This document shows, piece after piece, positions 55,665-64,000 of a stretch of 64,000 nt of DNA (its first letter is position 1; the number at the start of each line of letters is the position of its first letter). The position numbers were made by a program, and so were the translations under genes. Origin of the DNA: an uncultured Acidimicrobiales bacterium (GTDB lineage: Bacteria; Actinomycetota; Acidimicrobiia; Acidimicrobiales; SZUA-35). The stretch spans positions 210,085 through 274,084 of the forward strand of contig CALAJQ010000023.1 in the NCBI GenBank assembly GCA_937922785.1. Reading direction: 5' to 3'. The notes under the pieces are model-generated. The model searched no databases and was not told the origin of the DNA. It saw nothing but the letters and a program-made list of their open reading frames with translations.

Positions 55665-55671
55665 TGGTTGA

Positions 55672-55677
55672 ACCGTA
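55672..55677 (-). promoter_or_regulatory. -10 element for tlyA
   Basis: TACGGT on the minus strand, 7 nt before the ATG at 55664; no Shine-Dalgarno. Confidence 0.4.
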
Positions 55678-55705
55678 CAGGCAACTGTGGTGGCCGTTGA
55701 GCAAT

Positions 55706-55711
55706 TAGAGT
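55706..55711 (+). promoter_or_regulatory. -10 element for the rhomboid gene
   Basis: TAGAGT lies 6 nt before the ATG at 55718. It is divergent from the tlyA element 29 nt away. Confidence 0.4.
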
Positions 55712-55717
55712 CAAAGG

Positions 55718-56566
55718 ATGCTTCCACTCAAAGACGAGAACCCGATCACGCGTACGCCCGTGATCACACTCGCCATCATCGTGGCTTGCATTGGCATTTA
55801 TTTCGGGCCACAGACCCAATCTGACAACCAGCTGACCGTGCAAATTGGCGATGAGGCAGCCGAGGTTGATAGCGCCACCACATTTGCGCTCGAGTATGCG
55901 GCCATACCGTGTGAGATCTTGGCTCAGGAGCCGCTTAGCAACACCGAGATCGAAAAAACGTTCGCTAGCGATTCTGGCGATAGTTGCCAACGAGATTCCG
56001 AAAGTGATCTCCGGTTCCCTAACAAGAACGTTTACTTGTCGTTGCTTACCTCAATGTTTCTTCATGGCAGCATCTGGCATCTGGCGTCCAACATGTGGAT
56101 TTTCTGGATCTTTGGGAACAACATCGAGGATCGCCTAGGCCATATCGCGTTCCTGCTCACCTACTTGGCGGGCGGTCTAGTGGCAACTGGCGGTCACATT
56201 CTCACAAACCCTGATTCAACCATTCCCTTGGTTGGAGCATCAGGCGCAATCGCAGCAACGATGGGCGCGTATTTGGTGTGGCACCCGAACGCTCCGATCC
56301 GCACACTAATTTTCTACACAATTTGGGATATCAGGGCGAAATGGTTCTTGGGAGTCTGGTTTGGGCTTCAGTTCTTCACCAGTGCTAGCTCGGGCGTTGC
56401 ATGGGTTGCCCACGTTGCCGGATTCTTGTTTGGAGTCTTGTTCGGTTTTGTGTTCCGAGACCGCAACGAATCAACAACAGGACCGGCCGGAAGAGGTCCG
56501 TACCGCCACCCGTCAGACCTCATCCACCCCGACGACATGCCTTACTACTCACCGCCACCTAAGTAG
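55718..56566 (+). CDS. Rhomboid intramembrane serine protease
   Basis: 282 aa. After a first TM (residues 15-30) there is a ~70-residue extracytoplasmic loop with two cysteines, then the rhomboid core: MFLHGSIWHLASNMWIFWIFG, the nucleophile Ser in VGASGAI and the catalytic His in VAHVAGFLFG. The charged tail (residues 250-282) is cytoplasmic. The substrate is unknown. Confidence 0.92.
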   Translation: MLPLKDENPITRTPVITLAIIVACIGIYFGPQTQSDNQLTVQIGDEAAEVDSATTFALEYAAIPCEILAQEPLSNTEIEKTFASDSGDSCQRDSESDLRFPNKNVYLSLLTSMFLHGSIWHLASNMWIFWIFGNNIEDRLGHIAFLLTYLAGGLVATGGHILTNPDSTIPLVGASGAIAATMGAYLVWHPNAPIRTLIFYTIWDIRAKWFLGVWFGLQFFTSASSGVAWVAHVAGFLFGVLFGFVFRDRNESTTGPAGRGPYRHPSDLIHPDDMPYYSPPPK

Positions 56567-56581
56567 CTAGATCCGCAGCTC

Positions 56582-57802
56582 TTAAGTCCGTATGATCTTG
56601 AACAGCTCGTCAAGAATTTTTCCGCCGTCAATACGCAAAGCGTTGTGGTCGTGGTCTGGAGTTTCCCATGTTGCGATGTTGGGAAGAAGGGCAGCTGTGT
56701 GTCGAGAGAAGTCCACGTCCACGAACGGGTCCGTGGTATAAATCGCCGCCGCACACGGAACGTTTGCCACCGCCAATTTCTCGGCCTCATAGAGCTTGGG
56801 CCATTGGTACTGAGATAGCTGTTCGGCGACCTCCTGGTATGGCTCCAAGTCTGGGTCATCCACAAAATGCCATGGGAATAGATGTTCGGAGGTGAACAAA
56901 GTCTCATCAGTCTTGAAATCGTCAGGCATGACTCGGTCGCTCGACCAGCCCGTGACGCACCCGTCTGCGTAACTCGATTCATGGATCACCGAGTAAAGAG
57001 GGTTCCGCCCTTTGAACGGAAGCAGAGAAGAGACATCAGCCACAAACGCTGGCGAACGCGGATCTCGCTCGAGGAGGTTGGCAAGTAGTTGGGCTCCGCC
57101 AGTGAAACCCAAGTGGCTACCAACCGTGCGTAGCAACCTCGCAGTTAGGGGCCTGCCGGAACGAGAATGGACATTGCCAGCGTTGCAAGCTTCCACGGCT
57201 CGACGCATATGATCCTTGGCACTCGGAAAGCGGGAATACAGATCCTGGTTCTTTATACGTTGAGTTCGGAACGTAGCTCTGTAAACGTCATCGCAGTGCA
57301 GTCCAACCGGCGGTAGCCCACCGGTGAAGTAGACCTCCCGCAGGCTTGCTGAAGCTGCGGTGAGATAGTGCAAAGAAGTGAACCCTCCAAAGGATTGGCC
57401 GAGAAGGCTTAGCTGATCCAGCCCGAGATGTTCGCGGAATCGCTCGGAGTCCTGCACAATAGAGTCAGCCCGAAAATGGGTCAGATACTCGGCTGCGTCG
57501 GTGGCTGAGTGATCGAATGCGGCCAAGGTGTGAAGGCCAAACGGCGTGGACAGACCGGTTCCCCGTTGGTCTAGAAACAGCACCCGATAATCCTGCAGCG
57601 CTCTTGCCAGCCACGCTGGGTTTCCCAAACGTGCGCTTGGACGAGGCGATTCATGGCCCGGGCCCCCTTGCAGATAAACCAGCACTGGGAGGTTGGCGCC
57701 CCCTGGTGGGGTTACTTCCCTGGCAAAGACCTCAATTGTGCCAACGTGCGGCTTTGAGTAGTCCAGCGGCAAGTCGAGCCGATGATCAGTTAGTTCAAAC
57801 AC
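56582..57802 (-). CDS. S33 alpha/beta hydrolase, proline iminopeptidase-like
   Basis: 406 aa. The oxyanion motif LQGGPGHESPRP, FLDQRGTGLSTP, the nucleophile in GQSFGGF and the late DHDHNAL (His) match proline iminopeptidases. Its C-terminal half is longer than Pip, nearer to the larger tripeptidyl/S33 peptidases. The GTG start has TAGGTT 6 nt upstream. Confidence 0.88.
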   Translation of the reverse strand: MFELTDHRLDLPLDYSKPHVGTIEVFAREVTPPGGANLPVLVYLQGGPGHESPRPSARLGNPAWLARALQDYRVLFLDQRGTGLSTPFGLHTLAAFDHSATDAAEYLTHFRADSIVQDSERFREHLGLDQLSLLGQSFGGFTSLHYLTAASASLREVYFTGGLPPVGLHCDDVYRATFRTQRIKNQDLYSRFPSAKDHMRRAVEACNAGNVHSRSGRPLTARLLRTVGSHLGFTGGAQLLANLLERDPRSPAFVADVSSLLPFKGRNPLYSVIHESSYADGCVTGWSSDRVMPDDFKTDETLFTSEHLFPWHFVDDPDLEPYQEVAEQLSQYQWPKLYEAEKLAVANVPCAAAIYTTDPFVDVDFSRHTAALLPNIATWETPDHDHNALRIDGGKILDELFKIIRT

Positions 57803-57808
57803 AGATTG

Positions 57809-57814
57809 AACCTA
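57809..57814 (-). promoter_or_regulatory. -10 element for the S33 peptidase gene
   Basis: TAGGTT on the minus strand, 6 nt before the GTG at 57802, immediately past the HAD gene stop. Confidence 0.4.
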
Positions 57815-57825
57815 GGGGATCTGAC

Positions 57826-58581
57826 CTAGGTTTCGCCATCCAAATAGTGGTCAACCATTTCGCCCAAAGACGCGGCCACTCGATCGGCCGGCGGGTCTGT
57901 GGGCAGGTCGTTGGCTTGGGTGACACCAGTCAAAACCAAACCAAACTCATAACCCAAAGATCGGGCAAAGAGCCCGTCGGTCTCGGGTCTGTCGCCAACC
58001 ATGATGCCTTTGTCGCCAAAGCGGGCCCGGACCAGGTTGGCCATCGGCTGATGCGGTTTGCCACCTACGATTGGGGCAACACCGGTTGCGGTTTGCACTG
58101 CCGCCACAAGTGCTCCGGCACCGGGCAGGAAACCACGTTCGTGGGGGAAACTTGTATCGGTATTAGTTGCGATGAACCGGGCGCCACCTCTGATAGCCAA
58201 GACGGCGATGGAAAGACGCTCGTAACTAAGCTCTCGATCTAACGCCACTACTACGGCGTCACAACTGGAGCTATCTACGGTTTCAGCTCCTCGCGCCTCA
58301 ACAGCTTCAACGGCGCCCGGTCCGCCCATCACAAATACACGTTCACCAGGCTCGACAAGCTCGGCACCCGCTAGTGCCGAGCTGATTACGCGATCGGTTG
58401 CGTCAACGCCAAAATCGCCAAGTTTGGTTTCTTGCTCGGCAATCGTGGAAGCAGCGTTGTTGGTCACAAACACGATTTCGTGACCTGCGGCGCGCAAACT
58501 GTTTACTGCTTCGGCAGAACCCTCAATTGGAGTAGATCCAGTCCACAGCACTCCATCGAGATCGAGTGCCCAAGTTGTCAC
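57826..58581 (-). CDS. HAD-family phosphatase, NagD type
   Basis: 251 aa. Motif I is ALDLDGVLW (nucleophile Asp), motif II FVTNNAAST, the Lys is in VGGKPHQPM, and motif IV is GIMVGDRPETDG. A NagD-like phosphatase (Rv1692, acting on glycerol-3-phosphate) occupies the matching position beside tlyA in mycobacteria, suggesting the same role. The GTG directly abuts the aldolase stop. Confidence 0.88.
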   Translation of the reverse strand: MTTWALDLDGVLWTGSTPIEGSAEAVNSLRAAGHEIVFVTNNAASTIAEQETKLGDFGVDATDRVISSALAGAELVEPGERVFVMGGPGAVEAVEARGAETVDSSSCDAVVVALDRELSYERLSIAVLAIRGGARFIATNTDTSFPHERGFLPGAGALVAAVQTATGVAPIVGGKPHQPMANLVRARFGDKGIMVGDRPETDGLFARSLGYEFGLVLTGVTQANDLPTDPPADRVAASLGEMVDHYLDGET

Positions 58582-59469
58582 CTAGGTAATCGAAGCGGCG
58601 TGGATTGAACCAATCGAGGTGTCGAGCATCTCGTTGAATTCATCATCTGTTTGTTGTGCTGAAAGGCCCTGGCTAAGCGCACGGGAGAAGCTGGCTATAA
58701 CGCCGTTGTTCTCGCTTAAGCGACGGTTAGCTTCGTCACGGTCATAGCCGCCGGACAGTGCGACCACTCGCACCACCTGCGGGTGAGCTACTAGTTCTGA
58801 ATAGAAGTTCGCTTCTTCTGGGAGGGTCAGCTTCAACATGACGTGTTGATCGGCAGAAAGCTGGTTGCAGTGCTCCAAGATTCGGGCCCGCATGAGCGCT
58901 TCGGCTTCTGCCTTTTCTGGCGAATTGATATCTACTTCTGGCTCGATGATTGGAACCAGGCCAGCCGCAATAATCTGCTTGCCGATTTCGAACTGCTGAT
59001 CAACAACCGCGTTGATGCCTTCAGGGTTGGCCATCTTGATGACTGAACGCATCTTGGTGCCGAACACGCCCTTACTGACAGCGCGAGATAGCAATTCATC
59101 AAGGCCCGGGATCGGCTTCATCACCTGAGCGCCGTTTTCCTCATCTGCGAGACCCTTATCAACCTTGAGGAATGGCACGACCTGCTTTTGTGTCCACAAG
59201 TACTCGGCGCTGCCCATTCCACCGATCTCGCGGTCCATTGTGTTTTCGAACAAGATGGCGCCTAGAACGCGATCGCCGCCGAAGCTCGGACTCTGGATGA
59301 TTCGCTTACGCATTTCGTGCACCACAGTGAACATCTCTTCGTCGTTAGAGAATGCATCTTCGCCAATGCCGTACAGGCCTAGGGCCTTGGGCGTGGAGCC
59401 ACCGCTCTGATCAAGTGCGGCAATAAAGCCGGGAGCGTTTTGTACTTTTTCAAGCTGTTCAGCGTTCAT
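58582..59469 (-). CDS. Fructose-bisphosphate aldolase class I
   Basis: 295 aa Schiff-base aldolase of the compact bacterial class I group. [14 protein letters not shown] is the N-terminal signature, [11 protein letters not shown] contains conserved lysines, [10 protein letters not shown] and MLKLTLPEE follow, and [15 protein letters not shown] is the phosphate loop. It uses no metal. TAAGAT lies 6 nt before the ATG. Confidence 0.93.
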   Translation of the reverse strand: MNAEQLEKVQNAPGFIAALDQSGGSTPKALGLYGIGEDAFSNDEEMFTVVHEMRKRIIQSPSFGGDRVLGAILFENTMDREIGGMGSAEYLWTQKQVVPFLKVDKGLADEENGAQVMKPIPGLDELLSRAVSKGVFGTKMRSVIKMANPEGINAVVDQQFEIGKQIIAAGLVPIIEPEVDINSPEKAEAEALMRARILEHCNQLSADQHVMLKLTLPEEANFYSELVAHPQVVRVVALSGGYDRDEANRRLSENNGVIASFSRALSQGLSAQQTDDEFNEMLDTSIGSIHAASIT

Positions 59470-59475
59470 TTCTCA

Positions 59476-59481
59476 ATCTTA
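59476..59481 (-). promoter_or_regulatory. -10 element for the aldolase-HAD operon
   Basis: TAAGAT on the minus strand (5 of 6 consensus positions), 6 nt before the ATG at 59469; no Shine-Dalgarno. Confidence 0.5.
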
Positions 59482-59609
59482 GATGACTCGTCAGACCAAA
59501 CGCATTGATTCAATCGGCTCAGTTTTGGCCCAGCACATCTCAGCGGCACTTAGACAAGTACCCGTCTACAGTTCCAGTGACGGGCGGGCCATACCGAATC
59601 GAGGACCCA

Positions 59610-60164
59610 ATGAGCGCTAAATACATAGAGGGTGCAACCTCAGCCGAGATGCACCAGACCTATCTGACGAAATCCTTCGGACCGATCTCAAAGAAAATAT
59701 TCGACAGCGACTCCGACGTACAAAGCGTCGTTTTGGCAATCGGACAATACTGGGCCGATGAAGCAGAAGATGCTGTCCATCACGAATTGGTTCCGTGCGT
59801 AACAGTTGATCCCACGTGGCCATCTTGTTTGGCCGACAATCGGTTTGTCGTCGAAGGATGGGTGCACGGCACTGGCAGCTTTGACACTTTCAAGTTGGGC
59901 CAGGATCACCCTCGGCTGGACGCCAATACCAATGCCATTTCAGCGTTTGCGTCATGCTGCCACGAGATCACCAGCCAGGAGGACGACCTCGCAGACTCGT
60001 CGAGGCCTTATGCAATCGCTCGACGAACCAGCGAAAGGCCTGGCTACGCCATCGAGGTTGTTGGCAACGTGTTACGTCCTGAATGGGAAGACGTCTTTGA
60101 GCTCGTTGAAGAAACAAACGAACCTAAGAGAGGCTTCTTGGGCAAACTATTCGGACGCAACTAG
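59610..60164 (+). CDS. Hypothetical protein, partner of the 60175 gene
   Basis: 184 aa from the ATG at 59610, preceded by GAGG; an in-frame extension to 59505 is less likely. I recognise no family. It has four cysteines (VPC, PSC and a CC pair near 116-117), a VVLAIGQYWADEAEDAVHHELVP segment and a basic amphipathic end (KRGFLGKLFGRN) that could touch membrane or nucleic acid. It lies 10 nt ahead of a metal-site TIM-barrel gene. Confidence 0.65.
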   Translation: MSAKYIEGATSAEMHQTYLTKSFGPISKKIFDSDSDVQSVVLAIGQYWADEAEDAVHHELVPCVTVDPTWPSCLADNRFVVEGWVHGTGSFDTFKLGQDHPRLDANTNAISAFASCCHEITSQEDDLADSSRPYAIARRTSERPGYAIEVVGNVLRPEWEDVFELVEETNEPKRGFLGKLFGRN

Positions 60165-60174
60165 GGGCTGTTAG

Positions 60175-60897
60175 GTGCCATTCCTGCTTGCGATGTCAGC
60201 GTTCCAATCACGCACCCAAGACGATGCTTTTGATCGCTTGCTTGCCCATATTGATGACGGCCAGGTGCAAGGAATTCAATTGACTCCTGGAAACCTACCT
60301 TCGCTTGGATTCCAGTCGCGGATCGAGAGTTTCATCCACCGTGGGGGCCTGATCCGCGTCCATCAGGGATTCAGCTGGACTCATTATCGGCGTGAGGTAC
60401 TCGACGCCGATGGGAAACCGTTGGGTTTGGGATTAGACCACTCGATTCATGCTCCGCGAATCGCACCTAAGTATCGCACCGACGTTGGGCCGTTCATCCG
60501 TTGGAACGATTGGCTACAAACGGTTGTTGACCATGACTTACTGGTTGAAACCATGTACCCGGGTTATGCATTGGGATCTGGCAACGAGTTGGAATCAGCG
60601 ATGGACGCCGGGGTCAGACTGTGCGTAGACATAGCCCATCTGTCGATTCAGAGTTATGCCGGGGAGCTGTCCGCTGCCACATTGAAGCGGCTCTTCAACT
60701 ATGAACGGGTTAGTGAAGTCCATGTCTCCCATTCAACGGCGGGTAAGGACACCCATTCGCCCATCTCGGCCGAAACACCTTGGCTGGGGTGGGCCCGCGA
60801 AAGAATCGGACACATCCCGGTTGTGCTTGAGAGTTACTGGCACAAGCTTGACTTTGCCCAGCAGCGAATGCAGGTGCAGCTTGCCGTTAACTGTTGA
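60175..60897 (+). CDS. Putative metal-dependent TIM-barrel protein, MNIO/DUF692-like by eye
   Basis: 240 aa, GTG start. The alternation of GIQLTPG, LIRVHQGF, LLVETMYPG, RLCVDIAHL, VSEVHVSHS and PVVLESYW suggests a beta/alpha barrel. Potential ligands are His63, His89, Glu125, Asp152, His155, His183, His186, Asp192, His194 and Glu219. The block HVSHSTAGKDTHSPI resembles the H-x-GH and DTH-HPV motifs of multinuclear non-haem iron (DUF692) enzymes, but it is shorter than those and could be a xylose-isomerase-like protein. Its 3' end overlaps the LLM gene by 11 nt. Confidence 0.5.
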   Translation: MPFLLAMSAFQSRTQDDAFDRLLAHIDDGQVQGIQLTPGNLPSLGFQSRIESFIHRGGLIRVHQGFSWTHYRREVLDADGKPLGLGLDHSIHAPRIAPKYRTDVGPFIRWNDWLQTVVDHDLLVETMYPGYALGSGNELESAMDAGVRLCVDIAHLSIQSYAGELSAATLKRLFNYERVSEVHVSHSTAGKDTHSPISAETPWLGWARERIGHIPVVLESYWHKLDFAQQRMQVQLAVNC

Positions 60898-61678
60898 GCG
60901 AGTCCCGCCAGGCCAGGAACTCACCAATTCGTGGCGCAACATAGTCGGGTCCGCCAGCACCAATTGTTACTTCGTCAACACCGGCGGCCTCGAGCTTGTT
61001 GAACAGCTCGGTTAGCTCTGCATCGCTCATGTCTCCGACGTCAACGCCAACAGATCTCTCGATCTTTGAGTTGTCGGTGCCTTCTACCTCACACCATTTC
61101 GCAAGCACGTTGTTCTTGTGGTCAAAGACTTCTGGGTTGTCGTGATTCCAGAACGAGTGCCAGATGTCGCCGTGCCGGGCTACATAACGAAGAGTCTTCT
61201 TCTCCCCACCGCCCCCGATGAGAATGGGCATCGGCCCAGGTGCTGGTGGATTGACTCGGGCCAACCGATTCTGAAGTAGAGGCAGTGCTTGTTCTAGATC
61301 GTCCAGCCGCTTACCCGCAGTCTTGAAGTCATAGCCGTACTCGTCATAGTCACGTTCGAACCAGCCTGACCCCAAACCAAGGACGAGCCTGCCGTCAGCG
61401 ATGCAGTCAACGGTTCGAGCCATATCGGCCACTAGCTGCGGATTCCTATATGAGTTACAAGTAACCAAACAGCCAATCTTCACGGTGCTGGTTATCTCCG
61501 CCCAGGATCCCAACATCGTCCAGGCCTCATAGTGCATTCCATCGCCGTCGCCATAGAGCGGAAAGAAGTGATCCCAGTTGTAGATCGCGTCTACACCTAG
61601 GTCTTCAGCTTTTAACGCTGCGTCCCTGATCTCGGCATAGGTGGCGTGCTGGGGATGGAGCTGAACAGCAATTCTCAT
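60887..61678 (-). CDS. LLM-class F420-dependent oxidoreductase
   Basis: 263 aa luciferase-like TIM barrel. The F420/FMN motifs are seen in AIYNWDHFFPL, GCLVTCNSYRNPQLVADMARTVD and LGLGSGWFERDY, then PILIGGGGEKKTLR. The ATG at 61678 (MRIAVQLHPQHA) is a typical LLM start; the frame extends further upstream without support. TAGTGT lies 7 nt before it. Confidence 0.88.
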   Translation of the reverse strand: MRIAVQLHPQHATYAEIRDAALKAEDLGVDAIYNWDHFFPLYGDGDGMHYEAWTMLGSWAEITSTVKIGCLVTCNSYRNPQLVADMARTVDCIADGRLVLGLGSGWFERDYDEYGYDFKTAGKRLDDLEQALPLLQNRLARVNPPAPGPMPILIGGGGEKKTLRYVARHGDIWHSFWNHDNPEVFDHKNNVLAKWCEVEGTDNSKIERSVGVDVGDMSDAELTELFNKLEAAGVDEVTIGAGGPDYVAPRIGEFLAWRDSLNS

Positions 61679-61685
61679 GTCGCCA

Positions 61686-61691
61686 ACACTA
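61686..61691 (-). promoter_or_regulatory. -10 element for the LLM oxidoreductase gene
   Basis: TAGTGT on the minus strand, 7 nt before the ATG at 61678; no Shine-Dalgarno. Confidence 0.4.
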
Positions 61692-61739
61692 ACAAAAAGA
61701 CATTCGCTCAATACTTGCACATAAGGTTCCGATGCACTG

Positions 61740-62486
61740 GTGGTGCCAGGTCCCACGCGCGGAGCAATCGAAACAACAAATCGCTCTTGGGTTGCGTCGC
61801 GTTATATCTCAAGACTTGTCGGGGTGGGTCTTTTTTTGGCTCCACTAGTGGCGGCATGGCTGGCAGTTAGATACCTCGGCGGCGTTCTCTATCGCCCAGC
61901 TGGCATTGGCGGTCTGATTGTGTGGCTTATTCAGGCTGCAGTCTTGGCATCGGGAGTTGCTGCGGTGGTTGATCGCTGCGCACGACGGTTACTTCCGCTC
62001 AAGGCCGTTCTCGGGATGACACTCACGTTCCCAGACCACGCACCATCCCGATTTGGGGTCGCCCTTAGATCTGGAACCCTCTTTACTGAGGCGTCCTTCG
62101 GGTTTGCAGAGCTAAGCAATGCTTCTTTTGACGACGCCGCTATGAGCGGAGTGAATTTTAACGATGCCGTTCTAAGCTCGGTCCGCTTCATACGGGCAAA
62201 CATGGCTGGTACCGAGTTCTTCAGGACTGATGCACGTGATTCAAACTTCACCGGGGCCGGGGTTCAAGGTGGTCGGTTCGGTGACGCTACCCTGACCGGC
62301 GCAAACTTCAGTTCTTCTGCGCTCACAAACGCCGACGTCAACAACGCCATCCTAAGCGGCGCCGACCTTAGCAACGCAAGCTTTGAGGGCGCGTTTGGTC
62401 AGCCCTTGCTGGCCGGCGGCGCCACCTACTCTTCAACAACCTGCCCTGACGGGTCTGTCACCAGCACCCCAAGCTGCTGGCCTTAG
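61740..62486 (+). CDS. Membrane-anchored pentapeptide-repeat protein
   Basis: 248 aa. Two TM helices (~28-45 and ~55-78) are followed by RRLLPLKAVLGMTLTFPDHAPSRFG and then ~120 residues of A(N/D)LSx-type pentapeptide repeats (ASFDDAAMSGVNFNDAVLSS, GANFSSSALTNADVNNAIL, GADLSNASF) forming a right-handed beta-helix. A short Cys-containing tail ends it. The LPL-LTFPD-APSRF block is one I associate with membrane HD or signalling proteins of actinobacteria, so this may be a domain fusion. The function is unknown. Confidence 0.8.
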   Translation: MVPGPTRGAIETTNRSWVASRYISRLVGVGLFLAPLVAAWLAVRYLGGVLYRPAGIGGLIVWLIQAAVLASGVAAVVDRCARRLLPLKAVLGMTLTFPDHAPSRFGVALRSGTLFTEASFGFAELSNASFDDAAMSGVNFNDAVLSSVRFIRANMAGTEFFRTDARDSNFTGAGVQGGRFGDATLTGANFSSSALTNADVNNAILSGADLSNASFEGAFGQPLLAGGATYSSTTCPDGSVTSTPSCWP

Positions 62487-62490
62487 CGGT

Positions 62491-63126
62491 CTAGGAGATT
62501 CTGCGAGATCTGGCTTTCGCGTCACCAAAGCCAGGCATGTGGGAGTCAATGTCAGCAAACGCACGACGCGCCCGGCTTAAGTCACCGGCACGCTCGTAGA
62601 GATCGGCAAGGGCGTACCATCTTCGCAGCTGGTGCACCTTTGGTTTCTTAGCCATTTTCGGAGCTCGTTCTAGCTGGCGGATGGCGTCGGAAAGCCGCCC
62701 TCGATCAGCAAGGGATTCCGCGTAAACGATGCGGCCCTCCTCAACTAGCTCAGCGCCGGGCGAAGCCGCACCAAGTTCTTCCCACAACTCATCTACTCGA
62801 CCCCACTTTTCCTGGGCCCGATAGCAGTCGGCAATCACTGGATGCTGTTCAACAGTGTTGGTCATCGCCTCGAACTTCTCGAGCTGGGTTATTGCCTTGC
62901 CCCAGCGACCCATCCGGTAGTAACACAGACCAAGCAATTCAATCGCTTCAGCGGTTCCGGGAGCGAGCTTCAAGACACTCTTGGTAAGGCGCTCGGAGTC
63001 TCCAAAACGTTCGCGTTCAAAGGCGCCGCCAGCTTCAGCCAGCCGGCGCTGCAGCTTGCGAGCAGTCTCGGGTTCGACGTCGGGGAAGACGACTTCGGAC
63101 GTATCGATCATTGATCCCTTAGCCAT
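62491..63126 (-). CDS. TPR-repeat protein (Rv1691-like)
   Basis: 211 aa of helical TPR units, such as AEAIELLGLCYYRMGRWGKAITQLEKFEAM and YALADLYERAGDLSRARRAFADID. An Rv1691-type TPR protein sits in the same tlyA-nadK neighbourhood of mycobacteria. No catalytic motif. TACGCT lies 7 nt before the ATG. Confidence 0.82.
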   Translation of the reverse strand: MAKGSMIDTSEVVFPDVEPETARKLQRRLAEAGGAFERERFGDSERLTKSVLKLAPGTAEAIELLGLCYYRMGRWGKAITQLEKFEAMTNTVEQHPVIADCYRAQEKWGRVDELWEELGAASPGAELVEEGRIVYAESLADRGRLSDAIRQLERAPKMAKKPKVHQLRRWYALADLYERAGDLSRARRAFADIDSHMPGFGDAKARSRRIS

Positions 63127-63133
63127 TTGATCA

Positions 63134-63139
63134 AGCGTA
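63134..63139 (-). promoter_or_regulatory. -10 element for the TPR gene
   Basis: TACGCT on the minus strand, 7 nt before the ATG at 63126; no Shine-Dalgarno. Confidence 0.4.
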
Positions 63140-63199
63140 GAGCCTGGCCCCCAATAACAGCTGTGTCGTTAGCCTCATCGCAACAACACCCGCCGATTT

Positions 63200-63239
63200 T
63201 GGCCGCACAACCCGCCATTTTTGGCGCCCTATGCGGCCA
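63200..63239. repeat. Nested inverted repeat
   Basis: TGGCCGCA (63200-63207) pairs with TGCGGCCA (63232-63239); inside it CGCCA (63213-63217) pairs with TGGCG (63222-63226). No T-tract follows on either strand. It lies between the rRNA terminator and the TPR gene. Confidence 0.6.
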
Positions 63240-63280
63240 GAACGGTTGTAAAACGCAAAACCACAACAGTTCCAAAACGC

Positions 63281-63314
63281 AAAAGAGGCCCTGCCATGAA
63301 GGCGGGCCTCTTTT
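63281..63314 (-). terminator. rRNA operon terminator
   Basis: An 11-bp perfect stem AAAAGAGGCCC/GGGCCTCTTTT (63281-63291, 63304-63314) ends in TTTT on the minus strand, then GCGTTTTGG. It lies about 48 nt beyond the 5S 3' end and could act in both directions. Confidence 0.85.
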
Positions 63315-63361
63315 GAATTGATTTCGTAGCTGCTGTCAGGAATTGCAAGCGAGCTGAGAAA

Positions 63362-63478
<117 letters not shown>

Positions 63479-63594
63479 CCTTACGGACCTAACTCACGAT
63501 CCGGTTTCTATGAACAACGCATTGGTTGCTTTTCTATTTAGTTTTTTGCTTAGTTCTTGAGAACTGTAGAGCGAGCACGAGCTGAAATACCAAA
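63479..63594 (-). other. 23S-5S rRNA spacer with processing palindrome
   Basis: A ~116-nt spacer containing the 12-bp palindrome GTTCTTGAGAAC (63553-63564) and an A/T-rich tract. No tRNA is present. The palindrome resembles processing signals seen in actinobacterial rRNA spacers. Confidence 0.6.

Positions 63595-64000
<406 letters not shown>

Overview
The window is a dense, roughly 55% GC bacterial chromosome segment. Gene content points to the Actinobacteriota: a complete Pup-proteasome locus (prcB, prcA, pafA, dop, pup, the Mpa/ARC ATPase, pafB/pafC), an F420-type LLM oxidoreductase, a gcvH-FHA-MerR-bfn-MerR cluster, and long gene-order similarity to Mycobacterium. The moderate GC, the GTG/TTG starts and the protein flavour suggest an Acidimicrobiia-like lineage rather than a high-GC mycolata. 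That placement is inference; a 23S or marker-gene tree would settle it.

Layout. 1-1260: tatC (cut by the window edge) and tatB. 1484-3642: a zinc-ribbon protein, a glycerophosphodiesterase and a coupled RNase Sa-like/barstar pair. 3639-7409: two tandem signal peptidases I downstream of pafC and pafB. 7430-16747: pafA, prcA, prcB, an inverted PAP2 gene, pup, dop, mpa and an oligopeptidase B gene. 16773-25337: a histidine phosphatase, a GGDEF protein, the gcvH/FHA/MerR/bfn/MerR cluster (with an inserted kinase-like gene), pgsA and a DUF2079 membrane protein. 25345-28844: an SRAP protein directly behind a tRNA-Pro, a small zinc-ribbon membrane protein, a SpoIIE phosphatase and der. 28841-36546: a radical SAM/PDZ protein, ispH, and the operon scpA-scpB-rluB-aroH-tyrA-cmk-plsC. 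36639-43659: a DJ-1/PfpI protein, trpS, a ScfR/RamB-like regulator, ilvE, and pyrG-nudix-HD. 43761-53944: a YhdH-type reductase, three-gene transhydrogenase pntAA-pntAB-pntB, an SDR, a compact HelD-like ATPase, a beta-lactamase-fold hydrolase, an MBL hydrolase, yaaA and an AcpH-like protein. 53953-63126: nadK, tlyA, rhomboid, S33 peptidase, HAD phosphatase, class I aldolase, two unknowns, LLM enzyme, a pentapeptide membrane protein and a TPR protein. 63281-64000: rRNA terminator, 5S rRNA and the 3' part of 23S rRNA. No stretch above 300 bases lacks a gene.

How it works together. Protein quality control dominates the left third: pupylation (PafA), deamidation/depupylation (Dop), unfolding (Mpa), proteolysis (PrcAB), a cytosolic oligopeptidase placed to finish the peptides, the PafBC DNA-damage regulator, plus Tat export and signal peptidases. 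The middle holds chromosome segregation, ribosome assembly, aromatic and branched amino acid, isoprenoid and lipid functions.

A recurring theme is start-site architecture. Many genes have a TANNNT-like -10 hexamer only 6-8 nt ahead of the start codon and no Shine-Dalgarno, which is the signature of leaderless mRNAs. The most striking cases are an SRAP gene whose ATG lies 4 nt after a tRNA 3' end, a divergent pair sharing overlapping -10 elements, and a six-codon upstream ORF coupled to pyrG.
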